From contig NEED01000060.1 of assembly GCA_002110465.1 (NCBI GenBank), positions 1-61,987 of the forward strand: a DNA stretch of 61,987 nt, in the 5' to 3' direction. The notes beneath the pieces are model-generated. The model searched no databases. It saw only the letters and a program-made list of their open reading frames with translations, and was not told the DNA's origin. Source of the stretch: an unicellular cyanobacterium SU2. Lineage in GTDB: Bacteria > Cyanobacteriota > Cyanobacteriia > Cyanobacteriales > Microcystaceae. The translations under genes were made by a program, and so were the position numbers. Below, one piece after another: positions 9,437-18,159 of this stretch. Numbering within the stretch: position 1 is the first letter of the stretch; every line of letters starts with the position of its first letter.

Positions 9437-9688
9437 ACTTGAAAATCCTCAAATCTTTATATGATTTAAGTTAAAGAACAGATATGTCAGAGATATAACG
9501 AGATGTTGCGAATCATGTGAAGCGGGTTTATTTGGATAAATTCTTATCTTAAAAGATGTGTAGTGTGTATTTAGAGAATTGGTATTAGACACATCAGAGA
9601 AATCAGACCGCCATCTGGCTGACATTTGCTACCTATAAATTAAAAACATCTCGAAACACAGATCAACAGCCAAAAAGGAGAAACAATC

Positions 9689-9871
9689 ATGCAACTAAAA
9701 TATCGCGGCATTTCCTATAATCTGACTTTTACACCAATAAACATGACCGATACTGGTTCTCAGGCAACCTATCGAGAAGCTACTTATTCTCTACAACAGC
9801 CTCAATCTCTCCCTGAATGCCCTCATCGTCAGCTAACTTATCGTGGCATTTCCTATACAGAAGGTTATTGA
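9689..9871 (+). CDS. DUF4278 domain small protein
   Basis: A 60-residue protein whose start LKYRGISY is echoed near its end by LTYRGISY. DUF4278 proteins are short, found mostly in cyanobacteria and of unknown function. A good Shine-Dalgarno (AAAGGAG) lies 8 bases upstream of the ATG. It is convergent with the histidine kinase gene. Confidence 0.8.
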   Translation: MQLKYRGISYNLTFTPINMTDTGSQATYREATYSLQQPQSLPECPHRQLTYRGISYTEGY

Positions 9872-9932
9872 GACTTAACTGATTTCAGGATTACTTTGTT
9901 GAACTCTCCATACTTTTTTTAGTTTTCTTAGC

Positions 9933-11024
9933 TTAAGCAAGCGGTAACGAAAATCTAAAAATGGAACCCTGACCCAGTTGGCTTTCTACCTCGATTTGGC
10001 CCCCTTGTAGTTCAACTAATCGCTTAGTAATCGCCAGACCAATGCCAGTTCCTTTCTTATGCTGTTTGCGTGACTGGGGCGATCGCCAGAATCGCTCAAA
10101 GACTAAGGGGATTTCATCGGGGGCTATGCCACACCCCGTATCTTCAACAGAAATCCAAATTTCGGTCGGATTACTCCAGGCTCGAAGTTCAATGGTTCCT
10201 TGTGGTGTATGACGGATGGCATTGCTCAATAAGTTGACTAGAATTTGTTCAGTGCGATCGCGATCGGCCAGTACCATGGGTAGATGAGGCGGATAGTCTG
10301 CGGCGAGTGTTGGCCCCACATCAAGTAGTTGGGAAGAAAATCGCTGAATAAGTTCCTCAATCAACAGACGTAAATCCAAAGGATAAAGATTGAAAGGAAG
10401 ATGTCCGCTTTCAGCTTGAGACAACTCCTGCAAATCATTCACTAATCGCTCTAGCCGTCGAGTTTCCCTCAACATCATCTCACCAGTTTCCAGGGAAAGG
10501 GAACTTTGGGAGTTAACAGAATCTTCTAAATGGCATCGTAAGATCGTTAGGGGTGTTCGTAGTTCGTGAGTCAAATCGCCGAGCAATTCGCGCCGTCGTT
10601 GCTCTACGTCCTCTACACTAAGGGCTAGACGATTAAAGCTGGTTCCCAACTGAGCAAGTTCAACAATATCGCAGGGAGGGACTCGCTCAGTAAAATGACC
10701 CGATGCAAATTGACGGGAAATGCGCTCCATTTTCACAAGCGGTCGCACAATTCGCTGGGAAACCCGAATACTTAAAACCATGGCAGCTCCTAGCCCCACC
10801 AGTAAAGCCCACAAGGTACTGCTATTCCAAGTTGTCTGGAAGCTCTCAAAGATAGTTAATTCCGTTTCTTGAATGAGTACGCCAGCATCTTCTAAGGTAT
10901 CGAGATGGATCGAAAAAATATGATGAGAAGCCGCTTTACTAATAACGATAAAACTGACTAAACTCACTATCATCACTACCAAGTGGGATCTGATTAAGTG
11001 GACTCGTAATCTAGCCCGTGCCAT
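9933..11024 (-). CDS. Sensor histidine kinase
   Basis: A 363-residue membrane kinase. It has TM1 (about 12-32), a short periplasmic loop, TM2 (about 70-88), HAMP (about 88-140), HisKA with phospho-acceptor H153 in THELRTP, and a HATPase domain with N, G1 (DTGCGI) and G2 (GTGIGLAI) boxes. It lies 30 bp downstream of the OmpR-type regulator gene, forming a two-component operon. The periplasmic domain of only about 35 residues suggests sensing within the membrane or through a partner. Confidence 0.93.
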   Translation of the reverse strand: MARARLRVHLIRSHLVVMIVSLVSFIVISKAASHHIFSIHLDTLEDAGVLIQETELTIFESFQTTWNSSTLWALLVGLGAAMVLSIRVSQRIVRPLVKMERISRQFASGHFTERVPPCDIVELAQLGTSFNRLALSVEDVEQRRRELLGDLTHELRTPLTILRCHLEDSVNSQSSLSLETGEMMLRETRRLERLVNDLQELSQAESGHLPFNLYPLDLRLLIEELIQRFSSQLLDVGPTLAADYPPHLPMVLADRDRTEQILVNLLSNAIRHTPQGTIELRAWSNPTEIWISVEDTGCGIAPDEIPLVFERFWRSPQSRKQHKKGTGIGLAITKRLVELQGGQIEVESQLGQGSIFRFSLPLA

Positions 11025-11054
11025 AGCAATGGGTTTCCTCTACTTAGTTGAACA

Positions 11055-11759
11055 TTAAGAATCTTCAAACTTATAGCCTAGTCCAACAACGGTTTTGATA
11101 AAACTCGGCTGGTTTGGCTTAAGCTCCACTTTCTTGCGCAAACGAGCAATATGAGTATCTACCACTCGCTCATCACCAAAAAAGTCATCTCCCCAAAGTT
11201 TTTCAATCAGTTGGGTACGACTCCAAGCTCGACCTGGATGACTTAAAAAAGTAGCCAGAAGCTCAAATTCAAGAGCGGTTAAGTCCAATGTTTCTGTCTG
11301 AGTTTCAAGATGACGTTGCGCCAGGTGTTGATTGAGATCGATGGTGAAGTGTTCAGTTTTGTAAATCTTGGGGCGTTCTTCCTCTCGTAAGCTACGTCTT
11401 AAAAGTGCCCGAATTCTGGCCACTAAGACCATCGGACTAAAGGGTTTGACCACATAATCATCGGCCCCTGTTGACAGACCAATAACCCGATCTATATCTT
11501 CTCCTTTGGCGGTTAACATTAGGATATATGGGTCAGGAGATTGGGCTAGCTTGCGAATTCGAGTACAGACTTCCAAGCCATCCATCTCAGGGAGAGCCCA
11601 GTCTAAAATTACTAAAATCGGTTTAAGCTCTTGACAATAGCGGATAGCTGCCATTCCATCAAAACAAGTGTGACAGTTAAATCCTTCTTTCTCTAAAAAC
11701 TGCTGAATAAAGTGGGCAATTTCGGCTTCATCATCAACAATCAGAATGGTTTCTTTCAT
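11055..11759 (-). CDS. OmpR/PhoB-family response regulator
   Basis: A 234-residue regulator from the internal ATG at 11759, which begins MKETILIVDDE. The open frame reaches 11873, but the extra 38 residues do not belong to a receiver domain. The receiver carries acidic D9/D10, phospho-acceptor D53 (VILDW) and the conserved Lys in VVKPFSP. A winged-helix DNA-binding domain follows (about 130-230, ending HIARLRKKVE plus GLGYKF). It precedes its histidine kinase by 30 bp. A 40-bp palindrome lies about 200 bp upstream and could be an operator. Confidence 0.93.
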   Translation of the reverse strand: MKETILIVDDEAEIAHFIQQFLEKEGFNCHTCFDGMAAIRYCQELKPILVILDWALPEMDGLEVCTRIRKLAQSPDPYILMLTAKGEDIDRVIGLSTGADDYVVKPFSPMVLVARIRALLRRSLREEERPKIYKTEHFTIDLNQHLAQRHLETQTETLDLTALEFELLATFLSHPGRAWSRTQLIEKLWGDDFFGDERVVDTHIARLRKKVELKPNQPSFIKTVVGLGYKFEDS

Positions 11760-11957
11760 TGACAGATTTCTAAACTCTTCTTTCGCTTCCCTATCTGCAA
11801 GTTTAGAAGTTAAAGTCGTCTGTGTCCATCCTAAAAAATAATTAATGATTAATGAACTACCCCAACTTTTCAAAAATCGGGGTAATTCATCGAAAAATTG
11901 GGTCTGAAACGTCTGTTTGAAGATTAATCAAGCTGATTTTTTCTTGGATATTAGTAA

Positions 11958-11997
11958 TGAAGTGTATTTAATTGTCTAGACAATTAAATACACTTCA
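11958..11997. promoter_or_regulatory. 40-bp perfect palindrome
   Basis: The half-site TGAAGTGTATTTAATTGTCT is followed immediately by its exact complement, centred on TCTAGA between 11977 and 11978, with no loop and no mismatch. It lies upstream of the response regulator and downstream of the TenA-like gene. No T-run follows on either strand, which argues against a simple terminator. It may be an operator for a dimeric regulator or a cruciform-forming site. Confidence 0.75.
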
Positions 11998-12048
11998 ATC
12001 AACACTGGTGAGGCGGTGACTGTTCATTGGTGACTGAAGTTGACTATC

Positions 12049-12777
12049 TTACTGCACAGATGCTGCCCACGCCATCGCATCCCAGAATCGAAGTTCGTAA
12101 GCCTGAATCAAACGGGCAGCCCTAGCGATCCGCTCCCCAGGGATTTGATGGGAAAGATCAAAGTCAATGGCATCAAGCATAGTCTCCTTATCTTCTGGTT
12201 GCTCAGAAAATATATCGAGAAAACGGGTTTGTGAAGCACTGAAACCATAATGCTTTCGCAAGGCAGTACTCATCCTCTGGCAGTTAGCCCCCCAAACGGG
12301 GAAGTTAACCCCTAAGCCGCCAATGATCTCGGCTGGCGAACCATTATCTGCCAACCACGAGACGTAGCACCCATAAGCAAAAGCATCCGGATCTATCTCA
12401 AAATCCTCAAGAGCCGCTTGCTCCATCCCCAGCTTTTGTGCCAAGGTTAGCAGTGCGCAATAGGCAGCCATCTCTGTCTGAAGCATTCCGTAGAAATAAT
12501 CGCCGAATTGGCTGCCTCCGAATCGCTGAAGCATCTGAGCATCAGCGCGAATAATACTGACCATCAGGTGATACTGGTTCCCGATAAATGAACGGAGGGC
12601 GACCTCGGACAACTGCCCTCGCTCAAGTGCATCGAGATACGGATGATTGCGGATCTTTTCTGAGATCTCAATTAGATCGGTGCGAATCTTTTGGCTCAGT
12701 GCTTCGGCAGGCTCGGTTTTTGAATTGTTGTTAACCAGTAAAGTAACCATCTTTTTCTCCTTGCTTTCGCTTTTCAA
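12049..12777 (-). CDS. TenA/PqqC-like (heme-oxygenase-fold) protein
   Basis: A 242-residue all-helical protein resembling the TenA/PqqC-like group, with RNHPYLDALERG (about 41-52) and NQYHLMVSI (about 66-74). Relatives include thiaminase II and iron-dependent redox enzymes. Which activity applies here is not visible, and a diiron or cofactor-free role are both possible. The frame starts at MKSESKEKK; the ATG of MVTLLVNN nine codons in, preceded by GGAGAAAAAG, is a better start (12750). Codon use and GC are richer than in the neighbours. Confidence 0.7.
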   Translation of the reverse strand: MKSESKEKKMVTLLVNNNSKTEPAEALSQKIRTDLIEISEKIRNHPYLDALERGQLSEVALRSFIGNQYHLMVSIIRADAQMLQRFGGSQFGDYFYGMLQTEMAAYCALLTLAQKLGMEQAALEDFEIDPDAFAYGCYVSWLADNGSPAEIIGGLGVNFPVWGANCQRMSTALRKHYGFSASQTRFLDIFSEQPEDKETMLDAIDFDLSHQIPGERIARAARLIQAYELRFWDAMAWAASVQ

Positions 12778-12950
12778 GATATTTTTAATCTAAGTAATCT
12801 CTATGTCATTAGCTTAGAGAGCTTGTGACTAAAATGTGTCTCTGGACTTAATCGAGTTTTTCCCAGTTAAATTGTGATGTGAGTGACAAGAAAATGACAT
12901 AAGAGGGGATTAAGGTCAAAGAAGAAAGAGAAAAGAAGAGGAAAAAGAAA

Positions 12951-13178
12951 ATGAAAAGACAAAGTAGACAATCGATATGGAATCAGATGCTCAATGGTTG
13001 TCAAAGTTGGATGGGAAGTGTATCAGAGGGAGGATTAAAACAGGAGTTATTGACCTTAGTGCATGGAAATACGGCTACAGCTGACAGATTGCTCAATGGG
13101 GAAAAAAGACAGCATCCTAATCACACAGAGAAATGGTATTTAGAAAAAGTCATTTATGACTTGCAAAGAGGCCGTTAA
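12951..13178 (+). CDS. Conserved 75-residue hypothetical protein, copy 1
   Basis: A 75-residue soluble protein with a paralog at 14855-15082. They share the core LKQELxTLVHGN, a LLxGExRxHPNHT segment and the ending WYLEKVIYDLQRGR. The function is not recognised. Both copies lie in the same small-gene cluster, each behind a purine-rich leader, suggesting shared control. Spacing to the cupin gene is 112 bp. Confidence 0.75.
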   Translation: MKRQSRQSIWNQMLNGCQSWMGSVSEGGLKQELLTLVHGNTATADRLLNGEKRQHPNHTEKWYLEKVIYDLQRGR

Positions 13179-13290
13179 TCGCGCCTCCTCCTCAAGTATT
13201 TATTATCACCTGAATGAGCGTGAACTTGAAGTTAGCTCAATACGATAATTTTCACCATTACTCCAAACATAAAACAAGGTCACAATAGTC

Positions 13291-13758
13291 ATGAAAAATC
13301 AAATTGAAAACCCTCAAATCAAATTAGAATCAAACGCTCTTTTGCCAAATCATCACATTAGTCGTGAAGTCTTAGCTTTTGGTTATCCTCAAGGGATAGA
13401 AGGAAAAATCTTAGAATTAGTGCGCTACACAATCCCATCAGGAATAATTCTTCCACCCCATAGCCATCCAGGAATGCAAATAGAACGAATTGAACTAGGG
13501 GTACTAACCTATACAGTAATTGAAGGAACAGCTAAAGTTATACGAGCTAATCAGCACACTCAATTACTACAAGCAGGGGAGACAATTTATCTGTGTAGTG
13601 GTGATTCCCTAACGGAACCGGCTGGGATGATCCATTACGCCAAAAATGAAACGAATAGTCCGATTATTCTTTATTCAAGTTCTCTATTTGAGGTTAATCA
13701 ACCCAAAGTGATAACTACTGCACCACAATCGTGCATCGGAAAGCTGTGGGATGGCTAA
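13291..13758 (+). CDS. Cupin domain protein
   Basis: A 155-residue single cupin. Motif 1 carries the metal-ligand histidines in PPHSHPGMQIERI (about 52-64), and motif 2 is PAGMIHYAKN (about 111-120). It probably binds a divalent metal and a small ligand; the reaction is unknown. It sits in a cluster of small genes between the two 75-residue paralogs. Confidence 0.82.
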   Translation: MKNQIENPQIKLESNALLPNHHISREVLAFGYPQGIEGKILELVRYTIPSGIILPPHSHPGMQIERIELGVLTYTVIEGTAKVIRANQHTQLLQAGETIYLCSGDSLTEPAGMIHYAKNETNSPIILYSSSLFEVNQPKVITTAPQSCIGKLWDG

Positions 13759-13881
13759 CCAAATTATCCCCAGTCCATAGTTATTACTTTCGTCTACTTT
13801 ACTAACTTGACAATTATTGGTTATTTCTTCGCTAACTCGAGAACTTAGCTTGGAAGTAACTGATAAACAGAGGACAAAACA

Positions 13882-14049
13882 ATGGCAACGAATCTATTCA
13901 ACGACGTATTAAGCAACTCTCAAAAAAAGCTTCAGGAGTTTCCAACCTCGGATTTATCTGATGTAACCCAAAGAGAAGATCAGGAGATTTTTTGGCTAAC
14001 CATAATTGCGCTTAGTTTATCGATGGTGACCATTTTTTTGTTTGCTTAA
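13882..14049 (+). CDS. 55-residue single-helix membrane protein
   Basis: A short gene reading MATNLFNDVLSNSQKK at the start, with one C-terminal hydrophobic helix (about 36-54) ending LFA-stop. An AGAGG motif lies about 10 bases upstream of the ATG. Size and position in a stress-like cluster recall high-light-inducible proteins, but the chlorophyll-binding motif is absent, so that name is not used. Function unknown. Confidence 0.6.
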   Translation: MATNLFNDVLSNSQKKLQEFPTSDLSDVTQREDQEIFWLTIIALSLSMVTIFLFA

Positions 14050-14178
14050 AGAAAACATGGAACAGTAATCATTCAGTCATGACTAAGTTGTCAAGGGGGT
14101 AATATAAATAAGCATACTATAGTTTTACATGACAGGTTCGATAGGACTATTGTTAAATATTTTTGAAGGAGAAAAGTG

Positions 14179-14331
14179 ATGAATAAAAATCTGCTCTGGC
14201 AATTAGCGGTATTTGTTCTAGTGCTGCTAGCTTTAAACGTTTTTTTCCAAATGCATATTTCAATTCTTGGTAGCTTACTATTAACAGTAATTCTTTCATT
14301 TGTTTTTAATTTTATTCAAACGCGCCGTTGA
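14179..14331 (+). CDS. 50-residue membrane protein
   Basis: A short gene, MNKNLLWQLAVFVLVLLALN at the start, with two hydrophobic segments (about 6-23 and 27-46) and a basic end (QTRR). A strong Shine-Dalgarno, AAGGAG, lies 7 bases upstream. It follows the 55-residue membrane protein by 129 bp. Function unknown; too short for many automatic gene finders. Confidence 0.6.
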   Translation: MNKNLLWQLAVFVLVLLALNVFFQMHISILGSLLLTVILSFVFNFIQTRR

Positions 14332-14434
14332 AAGAAGAAACTTGATTTAAGGGCGTTGCATCATAATGGGATGATTTGGTATTTTATCCTAGTTTTTTTT
14401 AGGAATTTAACAGAAGGCGGGGGCTAGTTACCGA

Positions 14435-14520
14435 GAGCCGTATGAAGTGAAAGTTTCATGTACGGTTCGGATTGGGAGTTGTGGTAGGTAACTACCACTT
14501 CGACCCCTAATAGGTTAGAC
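14435..14520 (+). ncRNA. Group II intron 3' end: domains V and VI only
   Basis: Positions 14435-14468 form a 34-base domain V: GAGCCGTATGAA, a GAAA loop, then TTCATGTACGGTTC, with the catalytic AGC-type base and paired arms intact. A domain VI-like hairpin (GTGGTAGGT/AACTACCAC) follows, and the intron should end near 14520. Domains I-IV and the reverse transcriptase gene are missing. This is a dead intron tail. Confidence 0.8.
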
Positions 14521-14669
14521 CAGAGAATCTCAAAGAGCTTCCCTACTCCCGATCGCAACAAGACGAGGTGAAAAAACTGTGTGAGCGTCTCTCTCAAATC
14601 CAGGTTTTGGATGTGTCCAAGCCTGTCCGAGATTTCTTGGCTGGTCTGGGAAAATTGGATCGTCCTTAG
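14520..14669 (+). pseudogene. 3' exon fragment behind the intron tail
   Basis: Directly after the intron end an open frame without a start reads RLDQENLKELPYSRSQQDEV, continues through KPVRDFLAGL, and stops with TAG at 14667. It looks like the C-terminal about 50 codons of a gene interrupted by the intron. The gene is not recognised and its 5' part is not in the window. Confidence 0.4.
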
Positions 14670-14854
14670 TTGACGGCGTTGGAGGAGGGAATGCTTTTGT
14701 TCCTTGAAAATCAAAGTGCTACTTGAGCGAATAACAATGGTATTTAATTAAATGACAAATACCACGAATTGAAGTGAAATTGCCATAGCAATAACACGAA
14801 CACGACACAACGGCTGATTAGAGTTAAAGAAGAAAGATAAAGAGGAACTAGGAA

Positions 14855-15082
14855 ATGAATACACAAGATGTAAAAGCAATCTGGGAGCAAATCATTAATA
14901 ATTGTCAAAGCTTGACCAATAGTAACTCACAAGGTCAATTAAAACAGGAGTTAATGACTCTAGTGCATGGAAATGCCGCTACCGCTAATCGCTTACTCAC
15001 TGGAGAACAAAGACGTCATCCTAACCATACACAGCAATGGTACTTAGAAAAAGTTATTTATGATTTACAACGCGGCCGTTAA
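14855..15082 (+). CDS. Conserved 75-residue hypothetical protein, copy 2
   Basis: Paralog of the protein at 12951-13178, with the same length and the shared core LKQELMTLVHGN and end WYLEKVIYDLQRGR. The N-terminal about 30 residues differ most. An AAGAGGA Shine-Dalgarno lies just upstream. It is 33 bp upstream of the PRC-barrel gene and probably co-transcribed with it. Function unknown. Confidence 0.78.
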   Translation: MNTQDVKAIWEQIINNCQSLTNSNSQGQLKQELMTLVHGNAATANRLLTGEQRRHPNHTQQWYLEKVIYDLQRGR

Positions 15083-15115
15083 AAAGAACCTGGCTAAATC
15101 TGAGAGGACAAGACT

Positions 15116-15877
15116 ATGAAAACAACTACATTAACTCCAACACCAATCAATGATCTCCAAGAAAAACAAGAAGATTCTCTGTTTGAGCTAACCCTCAACG
15201 CTCAAGTGATGGGTCTCGAAGGGCATCTAGGCCAGTTGACTCGTATAATAGTCAAGGCAAAAACCATGCAAGTCAGTTACATCGTTGTGGAACTCTCAGG
15301 ATTATTTGGGTTTGAGAAATATTTAGTACCAATTGATTATATTAGCTCAACAACGCCCCAATTAATCAATCTTAATTGCACTCAAAACGAGTTGATGGGA
15401 ATGAAACCCTATTGCGAGACTCACTATATTGAAAATGAATATTGGGAACGTGAAATGCTCTATTGGCCTTGGGACAGTGTCAGCTATGCGAGTGATGCCT
15501 TGATGTCATGGTCATATCCATTCCCAGAGCGAATGATGTCTTACATGATAGTGGAAAAAGAAAATCTGCTCCCAGGAGAATTAGCAATAAGCGATGATGT
15601 TCAAGTAGAAGCATTGGACGGTTTGCTCGGAAAAATTGATGGGTTGTTAGTCTCTAAAAATACTCAGATGCTTAAGGTTTTATTGGTACGTAGTAGGAAT
15701 TTCCTCAACCTAAAAGAAAGACTGTTTCCGGCTAAGGCGATTAATAAGATTGAAGACAACAAAGTCTACTTAAAATCTGAAAAAAAAGCTCTGAATTCTC
15801 TTCCCTCTATGTCGAGAAGACGTTTCTTTAATCAAACTCATCATGATTATAATCAAGATGTTTTTGCTCTAGTCTAA
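15116..15877 (+). CDS. Tandem PRC-barrel domain protein
   Basis: A 253-residue soluble protein with two PRC-barrel-like domains. The first is at about 22-85 (AQVMGLEGHLGQLTRIIVKA, VPIDYIS); the second is at about 157-222 (DDVQVEALDGLLGKIDGLLV, FPAKAINKI). They are linked by a Trp/Tyr-rich stretch (about 105-140). PRC-barrels occur in photosynthetic reaction-centre H subunits and RimM and act as binding modules. It is probably translated with the preceding 75-residue protein. Confidence 0.8.
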   Translation: MKTTTLTPTPINDLQEKQEDSLFELTLNAQVMGLEGHLGQLTRIIVKAKTMQVSYIVVELSGLFGFEKYLVPIDYISSTTPQLINLNCTQNELMGMKPYCETHYIENEYWEREMLYWPWDSVSYASDALMSWSYPFPERMMSYMIVEKENLLPGELAISDDVQVEALDGLLGKIDGLLVSKNTQMLKVLLVRSRNFLNLKERLFPAKAINKIEDNKVYLKSEKKALNSLPSMSRRRFFNQTHHDYNQDVFALV

Positions 15878-16050
15878 TAAGTTTTAAATTAGAAACATCT
15901 TGAAAAGACAGAGATTTACCTAAGCAAGAAGTTTTGACAATGAAAACCGATAAATTACCTCAAGTGCAAGGATAGTGATAAATATGTAGTGATAGCAAAA
16001 ATTAATTGATGTAAAAATACTTATTTTTTTACTTACAGCAGTTTGCGACT

Positions 16051-16205
16051 CTACGCAGTACAGTAACAACAGTGAGCAAACCAATTTCTAATATCAAGTT
16101 CTGTGATTAAATCTAATCCTAAAGATATGGCTTCTTCGAGCAACTCACGAGAACGAGCAGCGACCTCAATTTCTTTAACGTCTTGCCAATAATCAAGGGA
16201 TTGCA
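16051..16205 (-). pseudogene. Possible transposase C-terminal remnant
   Basis: The minus strand reads SLDYWQDVKEIEVAARSREL, then DIRNWFAHCCYCTA and a TAG at 16051. This looks like a C-terminal tail of an IS transposase, possibly the lost end of the IS630 gene at 16413-16874. The link is only inferred from order and strand. Confidence 0.35.
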
Positions 16206-16345
16206 GATTTTAGATTTTAGATTTTGGATTGACCCGGAGCTTAAAAGACTCCGGGCTTGGGATTGATGATGGTAGATTTTAGACGGGCGGCTTAAAGGTC
16301 GGAAATAATTCCGACCCCGCGCCCTCATTTATTGTAGATTTTAGA
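16205..16345. repeat. GATTTTA heptad repeats and inverted segments
   Basis: Runs of the heptamer GATTTTA alternate with two imperfect hairpins (GGAGCTTAAAAGACTCC and GGTCGGAAATAATTCCGACC). The block separates the two halves of a decayed IS630-like gene. No coding function is supported. Confidence 0.55.
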
Positions 16346-16412
16346 GGATAGATTTGAGATTTACCCATGCTTGAAAGCAAGGGCTTGTATTTACTCAATC
16401 ACCAATTACCAA

Positions 16413-16874
16413 TCACCAATTCTTTAATCTCTGGTCAACGCGAAGCTTTTGCACTCTTTCCGTGGCCGCTTGACTTGATTTTAGGGTTTTTTTTCGGTTT
16501 AATCTTCTTTGTTGTAAGAAGCGACAGATATTAGTGATAGATGACTTCACACCTGTTTCGAGGGCGATCGCTTCTTGTAACTCTTCTAAAGTAGCATCGT
16601 TTTTCTCGGCGACTAATCGTTCAACTGTCTGTGTATGTTCAGCTAATCGTCGAGCAAATCCTTTGCCTCTAGAACGAGCAGCTATTTCTCCTGATTCTCG
16701 ATATCGCTTGAGCAAAATTTGGATGAAGCTGAGACTTACTTTAAATCTTTTTGCTAATTGTCTTTGTGATTCCTCTTGATTTTGGTAAGCTTCAATGATT
16801 TTCTGACGTAAATCAATAGAATAAGATTTCACTGTAATCCCAAACCTACTAAAAATTTCGTCAAATCGTTTCAA
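16413..16874 (-). pseudogene. IS630-type transposase N-terminal fragment
   Basis: The HTH half of an IS630 transposase. From about 16832 it reads VKSYSIDLRQKIIEAYQNQE, then an HTH (RQLAKRFKVSLSFIQILLKR), a linker and a second winged-helix region (about 95-135). It stops at 16413 before any DDE motif. The first codons of the frame lie inside the outermost CRISPR repeat and are not part of the original gene. It abuts the trailer end of the array. Confidence 0.75.
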
Positions 16875-18159
16875 TCCCTCATAGGGATTCTTAATAGTTG
16901 AAACTTGAAAGTTTGAAAAGTTTAAACAGTATGTTTCCCCGTTTCAATCCCTCATAGGGATTCTTAATAGTTGAAACTAATTCCTACTTTAGATTTTAGT
17001 TTACCTGAAACGTTTCAATCCCTCATAGGGATTCTTAATAGTTGAAACCCCGATATGCCGAGTTTAAGCTGTCGGTCAAGGCTCGTTTCAATCCCTCATA
17101 GGGATTCTTAATAGTTGAAACCAACTGGAGAAACGCAGGGGTCTATGTTTCCCGCGTTTCAATCCCTCATAGGGATTCTTAATAGTTGAAACTGGACATT
17201 GGTTAGCCCTCTAAGCGCGAAAGTCTCTGGTTTCAATCCCTCATAGGGATTCTTAATAGTTGAAACCCCGTAAGAATCAGACAATTTCCTAATTAACCCA
17301 TGTTTCAATCCCTCATAGGGATTCTTAATAGTTGAAACCTTCAATCTCTTCATCGGTGGGGATTTTTCTATCTCGCTTGGTTTCAATCCCTCATAGGGAT
17401 TCTTAATAGTTGAAACCTTGGCCGCTTTAATCAGCTTTGAAAGTGCCGGAACTTTTGTTTCAATCCCTCATAGGGATTCTTAATAGTTGAAACATTGAAT
17501 TGTTGAATGCCGAAATTTCGGCTCAAGTTTCAATCCCTCATAGGGATTCTTAATAGTTGAAACCTTTTTAATCGTGAGCATTGGGAGCAATATGAGGGTT
17601 TCAATCCCTCATAGGGATTCTTAATAGTTGAAACCTTCTGAACAGTCTTTGATTGAGGTTTATTGTTTGTTGTTTCAATCCCTCATAGGGATTCTTAATA
17701 GTTGAAACTTTTTTATGGTTGCCGTCACCTCTTCTATCCCTTCTAAGGCGTTTCAATCCCTCATAGGGATTCTTAATAGTTGAAACTTCTGGGTTTTTCT
17801 CAAAATTAAAATAAAGTTGTGAGCCGTTTCAATCCCTCATAGGGATTCTTAATAGTTGAAACACTTTTGGGAAGTCTTTAATATCTAATTCTTTTGTAGT
17901 TTCAATCCCTCATAGGGATTCTTAATAGTTGAAACTTTTAGCGTAGCAGCCGCCCAAAATCCGAGCGAGATAGTTTCAATCCCTCATAGGGATTCTTAAT
18001 AGTTGAAACTATCTCAATTAACGAAATAGCGGAAGAATTAGAGATAAGTTTCAATCCCTCATAGGGATTCTTAATAGTTGAAACTATCATGTCTCTGAAT
18101 TCTAAAGGAATTTCTTTATAAGGTTTCAATCCCTCATAGGGATTCTTAATAGTTGAAAC
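16868..18159 (-). CRISPR. CRISPR array, 18 perfect repeats and 17 spacers
   Basis: Eighteen identical 37-bp repeats start at 16868, 16941, 17012, 17085, 17156, 17230, 17302, 17380, 17457, 17527, 17598, 17672, 17750, 17826, 17899, 17973, 18048 and 18123. Spacers are 33-41 bp. On the minus strand the repeat has the stem AATCCC/GGGATT followed by GAAAC at its 3' end, the usual layout for cyanobacterial type I/III repeats with an ATTGAAAC-like tag. Transcription is therefore inferred on the minus strand, with the newest spacer at 18085-18122. No cas gene lies in the window. Confidence 0.97.

Noticed and set aside
13882-14049. High-light-inducible protein
   Set aside because: Size fits, but the single helix lacks the chlorophyll-binding Glu/Asn-Arg motif.
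14424-14714. 96-codon minus-strand frame
   Set aside because: It runs antisense through the intron domain V and the 3' exon, which account for the sequence.
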